From an uncultured Eubacteriales bacterium (GTDB lineage: Bacteria; Bacillota; Clostridia; Peptostreptococcales; Anaerovoracaceae): 22,019 bases of DNA. Below are positions 1 to 8,752 of the stretch, in pieces. The position numbers and the translations under genes were made by a program. The notes under the pieces were generated by a model that saw nothing but the letters and a program-made list of their open reading frames with translations, did no database searches and was not told where the DNA came from. Location of the stretch: the NCBI GenBank assembly GCA_900542565.1, contig UQOC01000033.1:1-22019 (forward strand), in the 5' to 3' direction. The stretch's first letter is position 1, and each line of letters opens with the position of its first letter.

Positions 1-42
1 TCTTTCATCTGGAACTTACTTTTTCTTCTGGAAGTTAGTTTT

Positions 43-1467
43 TCATTTTACCTTTTTGTTTTGCTGGCATGGGATATTCTTTGCCTCCTCAAGAAGTGCT
101 TTTTTTTCGTTGGCTACTTTGCCGTCCATGACCGCCGCAAGAAGCGCCTCCAGAGTTTTGCCGATCTCCGGGCCCTGCTCCATGCCCGCCTGGATCAAGT
201 CTTTGCCGTTTACCTCAAGATCTCTGAGAGAAAAACATTGTTCTTCTTCTATGATCTGCCCGGCGATCTTCTCCAGCCGGTCATAGGTTTCCTGCCTGCT
301 GCGGAAATCCGGCGACTGGGCCATATTGTCTGCCCGTTTGAGGGCCAGAAGGCTGAAGAACATTTCAGGCGAATACTTATTCAAAGCTCTCTTAACATAT
401 TTGGGCTCCGGCTCTATATTTATCCCATGATATCTTACCAGAGCGGTCACCTTTTCGATGGTGTTCCTGTCAAAATGCAGCCTCGTCATGATCTTTTCTG
501 CCATCTCTGCGCTTATCCGGGCGTGGTCATAAAAATGCCCCGTTCCTTCGTCATCCACTGTAAAGCAGCGAGGCTTTCCGATATCATGGAACAGCGCGGC
601 AAGACACAGGATTTTTTTTGCCTGTTCCTCATCCTCATGTGCTACATGCTCTGTGGATCCAGCCGCTGCCCTTATGCTATCTATTGCTGCGGCGATGTGT
701 CCCAGGACATCGTATATGTGATGGCTGTTTTTCTGGTCAAACCCTTTGCATGGGAGAAGCTCAGGGATAACATTGGCCATGAGCTCTGCTTCTTCATATA
801 TAAGCCTGCCCGCCCGATGTCCGCACAGAATCCCCGTCAATTCATCCCTCAGCCTCTCCGGGCTTACTTGACGCAGCAGATGCCCGCAGGATCGGGCGGC
901 AGCCAGCGTTTCCCTTTCTATATCAAAGTCAAGCCTGGACGAAAACCGCAAGGCACGCATTATGCGCAAGGCATCTTCTTCAAAGCGTTTCTGCGGATCG
1001 CCCACACATCTTACCATCCGGCGGCAGATATCATCAAGTCCCCCGGACAGGTCTGTCAGCCGGCCCTGTCTGTCAAGGGCCATGGCGTTTATCGTAAAAT
1101 CCCTGCGTGCCAGATCCAGTGCCGCATCCTGTGTATACTCCACCACATCGGGATGTCTGTGGTCGGAGTATGTTCCCTCTGTCCTGTATGTGGTGATCTC
1201 CATGGCAAGGTTTTCCGATATGACCGTTACAGTTCCGTGCTTTATACCTGTATCTACGGTCTTTTCTTTACTGAAAACTGCCTTTATCTGTTCCGGCTGC
1301 GCCGAGGTGGCGATATCCCAGTCAGAGGGTTTCTGTCCCATGGCCATATCCCTTACGCAGCCTCCGACCATAAGTGCCTCATATCCGGCATTTTCCAAAG
1401 CCTGCAGGGCAGACAGCACAGGCCGCGGCACCATGCCTATTAAATTTTCTACGCTCAGTCTGTTCAT
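43..1467 (-). CDS. cca: CCA tRNA nucleotidyltransferase with HD domain
   Basis: This 474-aa protein should add or repair the 3' CCA end of tRNAs in the cytoplasm, using CTP and ATP. The N-terminal class II nucleotidyltransferase signature is clear: GGCVRD at residues 35-40, the metal-binding DWD at 49-51, and RRDFTINAMA at 121-130. A tRNA-binding helical region with FEEDALRIMRALRF (162-175) follows. An HD phosphohydrolase-type motif, FHDIGKP, lies at 293-299, so this is the longer CCA enzyme that carries an HD domain, as is common in Clostridia. The ATG at 1467 is the first good start; an AAAAAGG stretch upstream is a modest ribosome site. The gene diverges from the exporter gene at 1561. Whether it adds the full CCA or only part of it (some Bacillota split the activities) cannot be told from sequence alone. 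Confidence 0.95.
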   Translation of the reverse strand: MNRLSVENLIGMVPRPVLSALQALENAGYEALMVGGCVRDMAMGQKPSDWDIATSAQPEQIKAVFSKEKTVDTGIKHGTVTVISENLAMEITTYRTEGTYSDHRHPDVVEYTQDAALDLARRDFTINAMALDRQGRLTDLSGGLDDICRRMVRCVGDPQKRFEEDALRIMRALRFSSRLDFDIERETLAAARSCGHLLRQVSPERLRDELTGILCGHRAGRLIYEEAELMANVIPELLPCKGFDQKNSHHIYDVLGHIAAAIDSIRAAAGSTEHVAHEDEEQAKKILCLAALFHDIGKPRCFTVDDEGTGHFYDHARISAEMAEKIMTRLHFDRNTIEKVTALVRYHGINIEPEPKYVKRALNKYSPEMFFSLLALKRADNMAQSPDFRSRQETYDRLEKIAGQIIEEEQCFSLRDLEVNGKDLIQAGMEQGPEIGKTLEALLAAVMDGKVANEKKALLEEAKNIPCQQNKKVK

Positions 1468-1486
1468 ATTTTCGGCCTTTTTCCAG

Positions 1487-1507
1487 AAGCAATAACAGCT
1501 ATTGCTT
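1487..1507. repeat. 8-bp inverted repeat overlapping a -35 box
   Basis: AAGCAATA (1487-1494) and TATTGCTT (1500-1507) form a perfect 8-bp inverted repeat around a 5-base centre, in the gap between cca and the EamA gene. The right arm coincides with the -35 hexamer of the rightward promoter. It could be an operator or simply a small hairpin; no regulator is encoded beside it. Confidence 0.4.
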
Positions 1508-1530
1508 TTATTGGCAAATTTACTTATAAT
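1502..1530 (+). promoter_or_regulatory. Sigma-A type promoter of the EamA gene
   Basis: TTGCTT (1502-1507) and a perfect TATAAT (1525-1530) are separated by 17 bases. Transcription would start near 1537, about 24 bases before the ATG of the exporter. The AGAGGTG ribosome site (1547-1553) lies inside the resulting short leader. Confidence 0.7.
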
Positions 1531-1560
1531 TTTTTTATCATTATCAAGAGGTGTTTATCA

Positions 1561-2463
1561 ATGAAAGCTTATGCCATGATCGTAGTCCCCATGGTAATCT
1601 ATGGCACATTGCCCGTGTTTGTCAGCAAGATCCCTTATGCCAGCGCCGAGATCGTAATGTGGCGCACGATGATAGGTTTCGCCGTACTCGGTCTTATTTT
1701 CCTGTTCACGCTGAAAAAACACAAGCCTGTCAAAAATAAAAAGCATATCCTGATACTGCTGGCAGCAGGCATGCTGATGGGGATAAGCTGGATAGCCCTG
1801 TTTGAATCATATGCCTGGGTAAACACGGGGATAGCTACGCTGGCTTACTACATGTCTCCGGTCATCGTCATGTGTGCGTCAATACCTCTTTTTAAAGAAA
1901 GAGCAGGTGCAGCCAAAATATTCGGCATTATCTCAGCCATCCTGGGAATGGTCATCGTCACCGGAGTAAATCTGGACGGAGCTGATCCGGTACGCGGCGT
2001 ATTGCTCGGCCTGCTCGCCGCCGTTCTTTATGCTGCGGTGGTCCTCACAGACAAAAGCGTCCGTGATATAGGCGGTCTTGAACTGACCCTTATACAGCTT
2101 GCCGGGGCGCTGCTTTTCGTGATACCTTACACCATCCTGACCCACAGCGGCCCGTGGATGGACTTTACATCTCAGGCAGGTTTCCTTACATTCATATTGG
2201 GCTTCATACACGCCGGTCTTGCTCTGTATATGTATTTTTTGGCCATTCAGATGCTACCTGTCCAGAGCATCGCACTGTGCAGCTATCTGGATCCTGCTTC
2301 GGCGCTGTTTTTCTCCGCAGTATTTCTTGGGGACACCCTGACACCCATACAGCTTGCAGGCGCCGCCCTGATCCTCGGCGGGGCCGCTGCCGGAGAGATC
2401 CTCGGCGGAAGGCGCCAGAGCGCAAAAAAGCCAGGGTCAAAGGAGACAAAGCTGCCGGACTGA
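1561..2463 (+). CDS. EamA/DMT-family transporter
   Basis: This 300-aa integral membrane protein has about ten hydrophobic segments in two similar halves, the usual layout of drug/metabolite transporters. Recognisable family features are the N-terminal WRTMIGF region, the end of the first half reading YMSPVIVMCASIPLFKER, and in the second half an SYLDPASALFFSAVFLGD stretch followed by a last helix near 265-285. The C-terminus is short and basic. Members export amino acids, nucleobases or other small metabolites across the cytoplasmic membrane; the substrate cannot be read from sequence. The ATG at 1561 is well supported by AGAGGTG seven bases upstream. The stop lies only two bases from the stop of the convergent CorA gene, so no separate terminator fits between them. 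Confidence 0.85.
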   Translation: MKAYAMIVVPMVIYGTLPVFVSKIPYASAEIVMWRTMIGFAVLGLIFLFTLKKHKPVKNKKHILILLAAGMLMGISWIALFESYAWVNTGIATLAYYMSPVIVMCASIPLFKERAGAAKIFGIISAILGMVIVTGVNLDGADPVRGVLLGLLAAVLYAAVVLTDKSVRDIGGLELTLIQLAGALLFVIPYTILTHSGPWMDFTSQAGFLTFILGFIHAGLALYMYFLAIQMLPVQSIALCSYLDPASALFFSAVFLGDTLTPIQLAGAALILGGAAAGEILGGRRQSAKKPGSKETKLPD

Positions 2464-2465
2464 CA

Positions 2466-3386
2466 TCACATCCATTTTTTCCGTTTGAAGATTATATATT
2501 CAATGATCAGGATAACCGCAGACAGCCCCATTACGGCCATATAACCGTAACGCCACTGGATCTCCGGCATAAACCTGAAATTCATTCCATACCAGCCCGT
2601 TATCAATGTGAGCGGCATAAATATCGTCGTTATGACGGTAAGGAACTGCATGACTCTGTTTTGCTTCATGTTTATCCGCGACTGATACATATCGTATATC
2701 TGTGATGAATACTCCCGAAGGTTCAGCGCATCAGCTGAAAGCCTTCCGAGCCTGTCTGAAAGGAATTTAAACAGACGGCGTGATCTCTTATCTATCATAT
2801 CGCATGGCGATTCGGCAAACATCTGCACCATGTCGCCCATCTGGTCATAATATCTGTAGGCTTGCAGAAGGGCTCTTCTCGTCCTCTGCATATATTGCTC
2901 AAACCCCTCAGGTATCGACCGGTCATTTTCCAACATCTTGCTTTCCCACTGGTTGAGACCTTCTTCCCAGTCATCTATATACTCGCCCTCTCCGGCTATG
3001 AGAACATCGAGAAAAGCAAAAAATGCCTGGGCTGTATCAGTTATCTGAAAACCGTCCTCGTCAAATATGCCGTCCAGCATTTTTTCTGTCCATGATGTTT
3101 CTCCTATAAGGATGAGTTTTTCTCCGTCCATATAAAAGCGTATATATCTGCCCTGCCCGTTTCTGTCAGGATCACCTGCCGCCGGCACCGCAATGGTTCC
3201 ATGGGCAAACTTTTCAAATATATCCACCTTGCAATGGCGGACTTTTTCACTGAACCTCAGCAGGTGGAGCCTGTTATCCTCCTGCCGGAATTTTTCCATG
3301 TACTCGGCCTCCGTAACGGTATATACATATGCCTGCCTTTCCTGGCCGCCCGCCCGTACGCTTTCTCTGATTATTGGAAATCTCAT
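2466..3386 (-). CDS. CorA-family divalent cation channel
   Basis: This 306-aa protein belongs to the CorA family of pentameric Mg2+/Co2+ channels. The long N-terminal half is a soluble alpha/beta and helical domain. The C-terminus has two membrane helices, and the family selectivity motif GMNF follows the first in the sequence LTLITGWYGMNFRF. The second helix ends in the basic tail FKRKKWM, as is usual. The start at 3386 (MRFPIIRES) is chosen over the upstream ATG at 3437 because a strong GGGAGGTGG site precedes it at the right distance and the 17 extra residues look non-conserved. It lies downstream of tyrS in the same direction, separated by a hairpin, and is convergent with the EamA gene. 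The preferred ion (Mg2+, Co2+ or Zn2+) is unknown. Confidence 0.88.
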   Translation of the reverse strand: MRFPIIRESVRAGGQERQAYVYTVTEAEYMEKFRQEDNRLHLLRFSEKVRHCKVDIFEKFAHGTIAVPAAGDPDRNGQGRYIRFYMDGEKLILIGETSWTEKMLDGIFDEDGFQITDTAQAFFAFLDVLIAGEGEYIDDWEEGLNQWESKMLENDRSIPEGFEQYMQRTRRALLQAYRYYDQMGDMVQMFAESPCDMIDKRSRRLFKFLSDRLGRLSADALNLREYSSQIYDMYQSRINMKQNRVMQFLTVITTIFMPLTLITGWYGMNFRFMPEIQWRYGYMAVMGLSAVILIIEYIIFKRKKWM

Positions 3387-3420
3387 GGCCACCTCCCGCC
3401 AACATGCTGAAAATAATGGA

Positions 3421-3451
3421 ACCCCACTTTTCTGCATGAAAAAAGCGGGGT
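3421..3451 (-). terminator. Hairpin after tyrS, possible weak terminator
   Basis: ACCCC (3421-3425) pairs with GGGGT (3447-3451), and CTTTT (3427-3431) pairs with AAAAG just inside, with one mismatch. The hairpin begins 11 bases after the tyrS stop. Read leftward, the sequence beyond it is only moderately T-rich, so termination may be partial and corA may be reached by readthrough. Confidence 0.5.
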
Positions 3452-3461
3452 CAAAACTACT

Positions 3462-4799
3462 TTAGATAAGCTCTATCATCTGGAACTTCTTCTTTCCTTT
3501 CTGTATGAGGAGCTTACCATCCTCAAAATTGTCAAGGGTTATGTTCATCTTCTTATCGGTAACCTTGCTGCCGTTTATGCTCAGGCCGCCCTGTTCTATG
3601 GTCCTGAAGCCCTCGCTGTTGCTCGGTACAAGGCCCAGTTCCTTTATCAGGTTTACTATGCCCTGGCCCTCGCCTTCAAAACGGGCTCTTTCCATCTGTA
3701 CAGTAGGGATGTTGGCCATATCTCCGCCTCCGGCAAAGGCCGCACGGGCTCCGTCCAGGGCCTTCCTGGCTTCTTCCTCTCCGTGTACCAGCTTGGTCAC
3801 TTCGTAGGCCAGGATTTCCTTGGCCTTGTTGATCTCGGCTCCTTCGAGAGCAGAAAGCCTGTCTACCTCTTTCATAGGCAGGAAGGTGAGCATCCTGAGA
3901 CATTTGTTTACATCGGCGTCAGCTACATTCCTCCAGTACTGGAAAAACTCGTAAGGGCTGGTCTTTTCCGGGTTTAGCCACAGAGCGCCTTTGGCTGTCT
4001 TGCCCATCTTGTTGCCCTCTGAGTTGGTCAGCAGAGAGAAGGTCATTCCGTAAACTTCCTTGCCTATCTTTTTGCGGGTCAGGTCAACGCCTCCGATGAT
4101 GTTTGACCACTGGTCATTGCCGCCGAACTGGATCTTAACATCGAAGTCTCTTGCCATTACCATAAAGTCATAGCTCTGCATGAGCATGTAGTTGAGCTCG
4201 AACATGGTAAGTCCGCCTTCTCTTTCCATCCTCTGCTTGAAGCACTCGGCTCTGAGCATGGTGTTCACATTGAAGAGAGAGCCTACTTCTCTGAGAAAGT
4301 CTATATAGTTGAGCGGTCTGAGCCAGCGGGCGTTGTTGACAGAGATCGCCTTGCCCGGTTCAGGTTCCTTGTTCTGATGTCCCGGCACAAAGACGCCTTC
4401 GTTGCCTACATATTCCCACTCGTCGTCGAAGTCCAGAAATCTTTCAAAAAGTTTCTTGAACTGGTTGCAGTTGTGTTCTATGGTCTCGATGGACATGATC
4501 TGGCGCATATCCGTCCTGCCGGAAGGATCGCCCACCATGCCTGTGCCGCCGCCAAGCAGCACCACAGGAGTATGTCCGAATTTCTGCATGTACATCATTA
4601 TTATGACCTGCATAAAGTGACCTACATGCAGGCAGTCGGCAGTCGGGTCAAAACCAATATAGAACTTCACCTTCTCGTTCCTCAGAAGCTCCCTTATCTT
4701 ATCTTCGTCAGTGGACTGTTCGATAAAGCCTCTTTCTTTGAGGACATCATATGCGTTATCAAACTTGCTGACATCGTCAGGTATAAAATCAAATTTCAT
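3462..4799 (-). CDS. tyrS: Tyrosyl-tRNA synthetase
   Basis: This 445-aa class I enzyme charges tRNA-Tyr with tyrosine in the cytoplasm. The HIGH motif appears as HVGH (58-61), the tyrosine-binding GGNDQW is at 226-231, and the KMSKS loop appears as KMGKT (264-268). An S4-type RNA-binding domain occupies about residues 385-440 ([14 protein letters not shown]). The protein is longer than the usual 405-425 residues; the excess sits near residues 128-152, between the Rossmann halves, in a Gly/Pro/Glu-rich stretch with [11 protein letters not shown]. The start is secure: TGGAGG lies six bases upstream. No T-box signature (AGGGTGGNACCGCG) is seen in the leader, although tyrS is often T-box controlled in this phylum. 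It lies downstream of upp with a 200-base gap that holds a short ORF. Confidence 0.97.
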   Translation of the reverse strand: MKFDFIPDDVSKFDNAYDVLKERGFIEQSTDEDKIRELLRNEKVKFYIGFDPTADCLHVGHFMQVIIMMYMQKFGHTPVVLLGGGTGMVGDPSGRTDMRQIMSIETIEHNCNQFKKLFERFLDFDDEWEYVGNEGVFVPGHQNKEPEPGKAISVNNARWLRPLNYIDFLREVGSLFNVNTMLRAECFKQRMEREGGLTMFELNYMLMQSYDFMVMARDFDVKIQFGGNDQWSNIIGGVDLTRKKIGKEVYGMTFSLLTNSEGNKMGKTAKGALWLNPEKTSPYEFFQYWRNVADADVNKCLRMLTFLPMKEVDRLSALEGAEINKAKEILAYEVTKLVHGEEEARKALDGARAAFAGGGDMANIPTVQMERARFEGEGQGIVNLIKELGLVPSNSEGFRTIEQGGLSINGSKVTDKKMNITLDNFEDGKLLIQKGKKKFQMIELI

Positions 4800-4843
4800 T
4801 TTTTCCTCCAGTATTCTTTGACATCATCTTTTTTCATTGTATC

Positions 4844-4981
4844 TTAAAGGCAGATATCCGCCCTTTCTATGAAGGTCTTGCATCTTTGCATTCCCAGCCC
4901 TGCCTGCCGCAGGCATTCCTGAAAAAGACTGACATCCCTCGGCCTGTTTATAAAAAGCGCCGGGTCTTTTCTTTTTGCCAT
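4844..4981 (-). CDS. 45-aa ORF between upp and tyrS, unknown
   Basis: A 45-codon frame fills most of the gap between upp and tyrS on the same strand. It starts MAKRKDPALFINRPRDVSLF and ends RADICL, has three Cys, and is basic overall. An AAAGGAAC stretch lies about nine bases before the ATG, a fair ribosome site, and the ORF starts 18 bases after the upp stop. Codon choice (ATA, AGG, AGA) matches the neighbours. I do not recognise the protein. It may be a genuine small protein, the remnant of a shortened gene, or a chance frame. A palindromic TGCCTG-CCG-CAGGCA (4901-4915) lies inside it. Confidence 0.35.
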   Translation of the reverse strand: MAKRKDPALFINRPRDVSLFQECLRQAGLGMQRCKTFIERADICL

Positions 4982-4999
4982 CTATCCTGTTCCTTTCGG

Positions 5000-5629
5000 T
5001 TATTTTGTCCCATAGAGCCTGTCGCCGGCATCCCCAAGTCCCGGTACGATATATGCGTTTTCGTTGAGCCTTTCGTCTTTTGCCGCAATATATATATCCA
5101 CATCAGGATGGGCCTCCTGAAGCGCCTTTATCCCTTCAGGCGCAGCTATGAGGCACATGAACACGATGTCCCTGCCGCCTCTCTGCTTGATGAAATCTAT
5201 TGCGGCAGCGGCGCTTCCTCCTGTGGCCAGCATCGGGTCTACTACAAATATCCTCCTTTTATCTATGTCTACCGGAAGCTTGCAGTAATATTCCACAGGC
5301 AGATGGGTCTCCGGATCTCTGTACAATCCGATATGTCCTACCTTTGCGTTTGGTACCAGCGCCAGCATACCGTCTACAAAGCCCAGTCCGGCCCTGAGGA
5401 TAGGCACTATGGCTATATCCTGTCCCTTGAGCATATTGACTCTGGTCTTACAGATAGGTGTTTCTATTTCCACTTCTTCCAGCGGGAGATCTCTTGTAGC
5501 CTCAAACCCCATGAGCATGGCAACTTCCTTTGCCAGTTCCCTGAATTCCTTTACCGTTGTATCGGTCTTTCTCATAAGTGCAGTCTTGTGCTGGATCAGC
5601 GGATGATCAAATACATATACTTTTCCCAT
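5000..5629 (-). CDS. upp: Uracil phosphoribosyltransferase
   Basis: This 209-aa enzyme salvages uracil by joining it to PRPP to give UMP and pyrophosphate. The PRPP-binding loop is visible as [12 protein letters not shown] (129-140), and the uracil-binding C-terminus reads [27 protein letters not shown] (76-88) is also typical. Length and both ends fit the family exactly. The ATG at 5629 follows AGGAGGC closely, nine bases after the rpiB stop, so the two genes are almost certainly co-transcribed. The order rpiB-upp is common in Bacillota. No regulatory site of its own is visible. Confidence 0.97.
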   Translation of the reverse strand: MGKVYVFDHPLIQHKTALMRKTDTTVKEFRELAKEVAMLMGFEATRDLPLEEVEIETPICKTRVNMLKGQDIAIVPILRAGLGFVDGMLALVPNAKVGHIGLYRDPETHLPVEYYCKLPVDIDKRRIFVVDPMLATGGSAAAAIDFIKQRGGRDIVFMCLIAAPEGIKALQEAHPDVDIYIAAKDERLNENAYIVPGLGDAGDRLYGTK

Positions 5630-5638
5630 AATGCCTCC

Positions 5639-6070
5639 TTATAGATTGTCGAGCATATTTACCCGGCGCTGATGGCGTCCGCCTTCAAATACAGCATCCA
5701 GCCAGGTATCTACTATATCCATTGCCAGCTCCGGCTCTGTTGTCCTGCCGCCGAGGGCCAGCACATTGGCGTTGTTATGTTCTTTGGCAAGGCGGGCCAT
5801 TTCAGTCGAAGTACACAGGGCGCACCTTATGCCTCTGATCTTGTTGGCCGCTATGGAGATCCCTATGCCTGTACCGCATATTACGATTCCCAGATCTGCT
5901 CTGCCTTCTGTCACGGCTTTGCCGCATTTTTGACCGTAGATGGGATAATCTACCGATTCCTCTGAGTCTGTCCCCAGATCGATCACGGTCAGCCCCCTGG
6001 CCAAAAGGTGCTCTTCGATCTGTCCTTTCAGGCTGAACCCGCCGTGGTCGCTGGCTATGGCTATCTTCAT
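5639..6070 (-). CDS. rpiB: Ribose-5-phosphate isomerase B
   Basis: This 143-aa enzyme interconverts ribose 5-phosphate and ribulose 5-phosphate in the pentose phosphate pathway. It shows the RpiB/LacAB signature: the N-terminal IASDHGGFSLK (5-15), DYPIYGQK (41-48), and the catalytic cysteine at residue 65 in ICGTGIGISIAANK. The start at 6070 is preferred over the ATG two codons earlier (6076), because AAGGGAGG abuts the earlier ATG directly but lies six bases from the later one. The gene follows sua5 with a 12-base gap and precedes upp by nine bases. LacAB-type sugar isomerases and allose 6-phosphate isomerase are alternatives within the family, but the house-keeping neighbourhood favours RpiB. 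Confidence 0.93.
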   Translation of the reverse strand: MKIAIASDHGGFSLKGQIEEHLLARGLTVIDLGTDSEESVDYPIYGQKCGKAVTEGRADLGIVICGTGIGISIAANKIRGIRCALCTSTEMARLAKEHNNANVLALGGRTTEPELAMDIVDTWLDAVFEGGRHQRRVNMLDNL

Positions 6071-6082
6071 GGTCATCCTCCC

Positions 6083-7108
6083 TTATTCCACTTCTCTTAT
6101 ATTATATCCGGCCGATTTGAACATCCTGTTCATCAGCGCAAAACCTATGCCGTCCTCTTTGACGGCCGCTGCCAGTATGACATCTACGCCGCTCTTGTCA
6201 AACCCCCTGAGCTGGGCGAAAAAGTCATGCGCGGCTTCTTTCTGATCGTCTCCATACATGATGATCCCCACCTTCTGGCCGCACTCCATACGGTACATTT
6301 TTTCTTCGGCCATGGCAAGGCGGACCTTTTGAGGGTCACCTCTGAAGATTATCATCTCGGCCTTTGGCGCATAATGCTTGTATTTCATACCCGGCGCCTT
6401 GGGCTTATAGTCACTGCCGGTTTCCAGCAGTCCACCGTCTTTTGCAATATCAGGCCTGACAAGTATGGCCGGGTCTATTTCCACCGGTTTTCCCAAAGCG
6501 TCTGAAAGCTGCCGGACAGTGACTGCGCCTGGCCGCAATATGGCAGGGGTCTGGCCCGTCATGTCGACTACAGTTGACTCTATCCCCACCTGGCAAGGCA
6601 CATCCTCTATTATCGCATCGATCCTACCGTGAAGGTCATCGTCCACATGGGAAGCCCTTGTCGGGCTTGGATGGCCTGAGAGGTTTGCACTGGGTCCGGC
6701 CAGCGGTGTGCCGGCTTCTGCTATGAGCCTTAATGTTGCATCATTTTTCGGCATCCTGACCGCCACCGTATCAAGGCCGCCCGTTGTAACCCTTGGTACT
6801 TCGGGCCTTGCCGGCACCACCATGGTCAATGGTCCGGGCCAGAAAACCTCCATGAGTTTTTTCATATCTCCGGTCACCTCAAAGGTAAGCTGTAGGATCT
6901 GCTCCGGTCCGGCTATATGAACGATCATGGGATTGTCGCTTGGCCTTCCTTTGGCTTTGTATACCTTTGAAACGGCCTCGCTGTTCATGGCATCTGCGCC
7001 CAGTCCGTATACAGTCTCTGTCGGAAAAGCCACAAGACCCCCCGCTTTGATGATCCGGGCCGCTTCTTCTATATCTGGTTTTGTCGTACCTAAAAGTTTT
7101 GTCTCCAT
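6083..7108 (-). CDS. Threonylcarbamoyl-AMP synthase, Sua5 type
   Basis: This 341-aa protein makes L-threonylcarbamoyladenylate from threonine, bicarbonate and ATP, the first step of the t6A37 modification of ANN-reading tRNAs. The N-terminal YrdC domain (about 10-205) shows FPTETVYGLGADA (28-40) and the substrate-binding KAKGRPSDNP (51-60). After a linker with APGMKYKHYAPKAEM comes the C-terminal Sua5 domain, so this is the long Sua5 form (YwlC-like in Bacillus) rather than the short TsaC. The ATG at 7108 is chosen because GAGAGG precedes it at proper spacing; the ATG at 7141 has no ribosome site and adds an odd Gly-rich stretch. It sits between prfA and rpiB. The usual prmC gene between prfA and this gene is absent. 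Confidence 0.94.
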   Translation of the reverse strand: METKLLGTTKPDIEEAARIIKAGGLVAFPTETVYGLGADAMNSEAVSKVYKAKGRPSDNPMIVHIAGPEQILQLTFEVTGDMKKLMEVFWPGPLTMVVPARPEVPRVTTGGLDTVAVRMPKNDATLRLIAEAGTPLAGPSANLSGHPSPTRASHVDDDLHGRIDAIIEDVPCQVGIESTVVDMTGQTPAILRPGAVTVRQLSDALGKPVEIDPAILVRPDIAKDGGLLETGSDYKPKAPGMKYKHYAPKAEMIIFRGDPQKVRLAMAEEKMYRMECGQKVGIIMYGDDQKEAAHDFFAQLRGFDKSGVDVILAAAVKEDGIGFALMNRMFKSAGYNIREVE

Positions 7109-7120
7109 ATATGCCTCTCT

Positions 7121-7138
7121 GCCGCCTCCTCCGGCGGC
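7121..7138 (-). repeat. GC-rich hairpin between prfA and sua5
   Basis: GCCGCC (7121-7126) and GGCGGC (7133-7138) form a 6-bp stem with a 6-base loop in the 46-base gap between the prfA stop and the sua5 start. There is no T-run, so it does not look like a terminator. It might adjust message stability or Sua5 translation. Confidence 0.3.
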
Positions 7139-7154
7139 CATGCTGCCGGCTTTC

Positions 7155-8216
<1,062 letters not shown>

Positions 8217-8261
8217 ACGGATCTCCTTATATCCAAAATTTTTACCTATATCTAAACGATT

Positions 8262-8290
8262 ATTATATCACTGATTGCTTCGTTTGAAAA
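8262..8290 (-). promoter_or_regulatory. Promoter upstream of prfA
   Basis: On the minus strand, TATAAT (8262-8267) is preceded by TTTTCA (8285-8290, four of six matches to the -35 consensus) with a 17-base spacer. Because a strong terminator separates rpmE from prfA, this promoter probably drives the prfA-sua5-rpiB-upp run. Confidence 0.6.
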
Positions 8291-8309
8291 GCTTTGAGCT
8301 GTTTTTTCG

Positions 8310-8340
8310 CAAAATAAAACCGGAAGCAAGTTCCGGTTTG
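8310..8340 (-). terminator. Intrinsic terminator of rpmE
   Basis: AAACCGGAA (8317-8325) and TTCCGGTTT (8331-8339) form a perfect 9-bp stem with a 5-base loop. Read leftward the stem is followed by TTTTATTTT-like sequence (8311-8316 are A-rich on the plus strand). It lies 11 bases past the rpmE stop. Confidence 0.9.
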
Positions 8341-8351
8341 TCGTCTGATTA

Positions 8352-8552
8352 TCAGTCAATGTGATACTTGTTCTTGAACTTCTCAACACGGCCGCCTCTG
8401 TTGACAAATTTCTGCTGGCCTGTGAAGAACGGATGACATGCTGAGCATACATCAAGTCTGAGTTCTTCTTTTGTTGATCTTGTCATGAAAGTGTTGCCAC
8501 ATGCGCAAGTTACTTTACATTCCTTATAATCAGGATGGATTCCTTCCTTCAT
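8352..8552 (-). CDS. rpmE: 50S ribosomal protein L31
   Basis: This 66-aa protein is the zinc-binding (C+) form of L31, part of the central protuberance of the large subunit. Four cysteines at the expected places (CAC near 16-18 and CSAC near 36-39) form the zinc site; the end reads [14 protein letters not shown] as in the family. The ATG at 8552 ([11 protein letters not shown]) is chosen because it matches the family N-terminus and has AGAAGGT upstream; the longer frame from 8600 adds 16 unrelated residues. It is transcribed alone from the promoter at 8624-8652 and ended by the terminator at 8310-8340. The about 65-base leader could carry autoregulation, as for other L31 genes. Confidence 0.97.
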   Translation of the reverse strand: MKEGIHPDYKECKVTCACGNTFMTRSTKEELRLDVCSACHPFFTGQQKFVNRGGRVEKFKNKYHID

Positions 8553-8623
8553 GCTTGTTACCTTCTTTCTTACTCTGTAGATATATCTTATTTTCTGCAC
8601 TGCTCCGATACTGCAGCCCTTAT

Positions 8624-8652
8624 ACTATATCACGGCTAACTGTTGAAATCAA
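8624..8652 (-). promoter_or_regulatory. Promoter of rpmE
   Basis: On the minus strand TTGATT (8647-8652) and TATAGT (8624-8629) are separated by exactly 17 bases. Transcription would begin near 8617, giving a leader of about 65 bases. That leader contains CUGCA and UGCAG arms about a dozen bases apart, which can form a small hairpin upstream of the ribosome site. Confidence 0.7.
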
Positions 8653-8673
8653 GTGATTTTTGCTAATTTGGGA

Positions 8674-8695
8674 GGATTTTATCCGATTTTATCCG
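8674..8695. repeat. Short tandem repeat, ATTTTATCCG x2
   Basis: The 10-base unit ATTTTATCCG occurs twice in direct succession in the non-coding gap between the small hypothetical ORF and the rpmE promoter. It is too short to assign a function; it may be an upstream A/T-rich element or a chance duplication. Confidence 0.5.
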
Positions 8696-8752
8696 ACAAT
8701 GTTCAAACCGTTGAAAATCTATGTGTTTCCTGGATCCGGCGTTCCCCTTTTT

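Noticed and set aside
61..1443. 460-codon open frame on the plus strand
   Set aside because: It is the reverse-strand shadow of cca, with no ribosome site and Cys/His/Tyr-rich composition.
4800..4999. T-box leader of tyrS
   Set aside because: No T-box sequence or specifier loop context could be found; the gap is largely occupied by a short ORF on the same strand.
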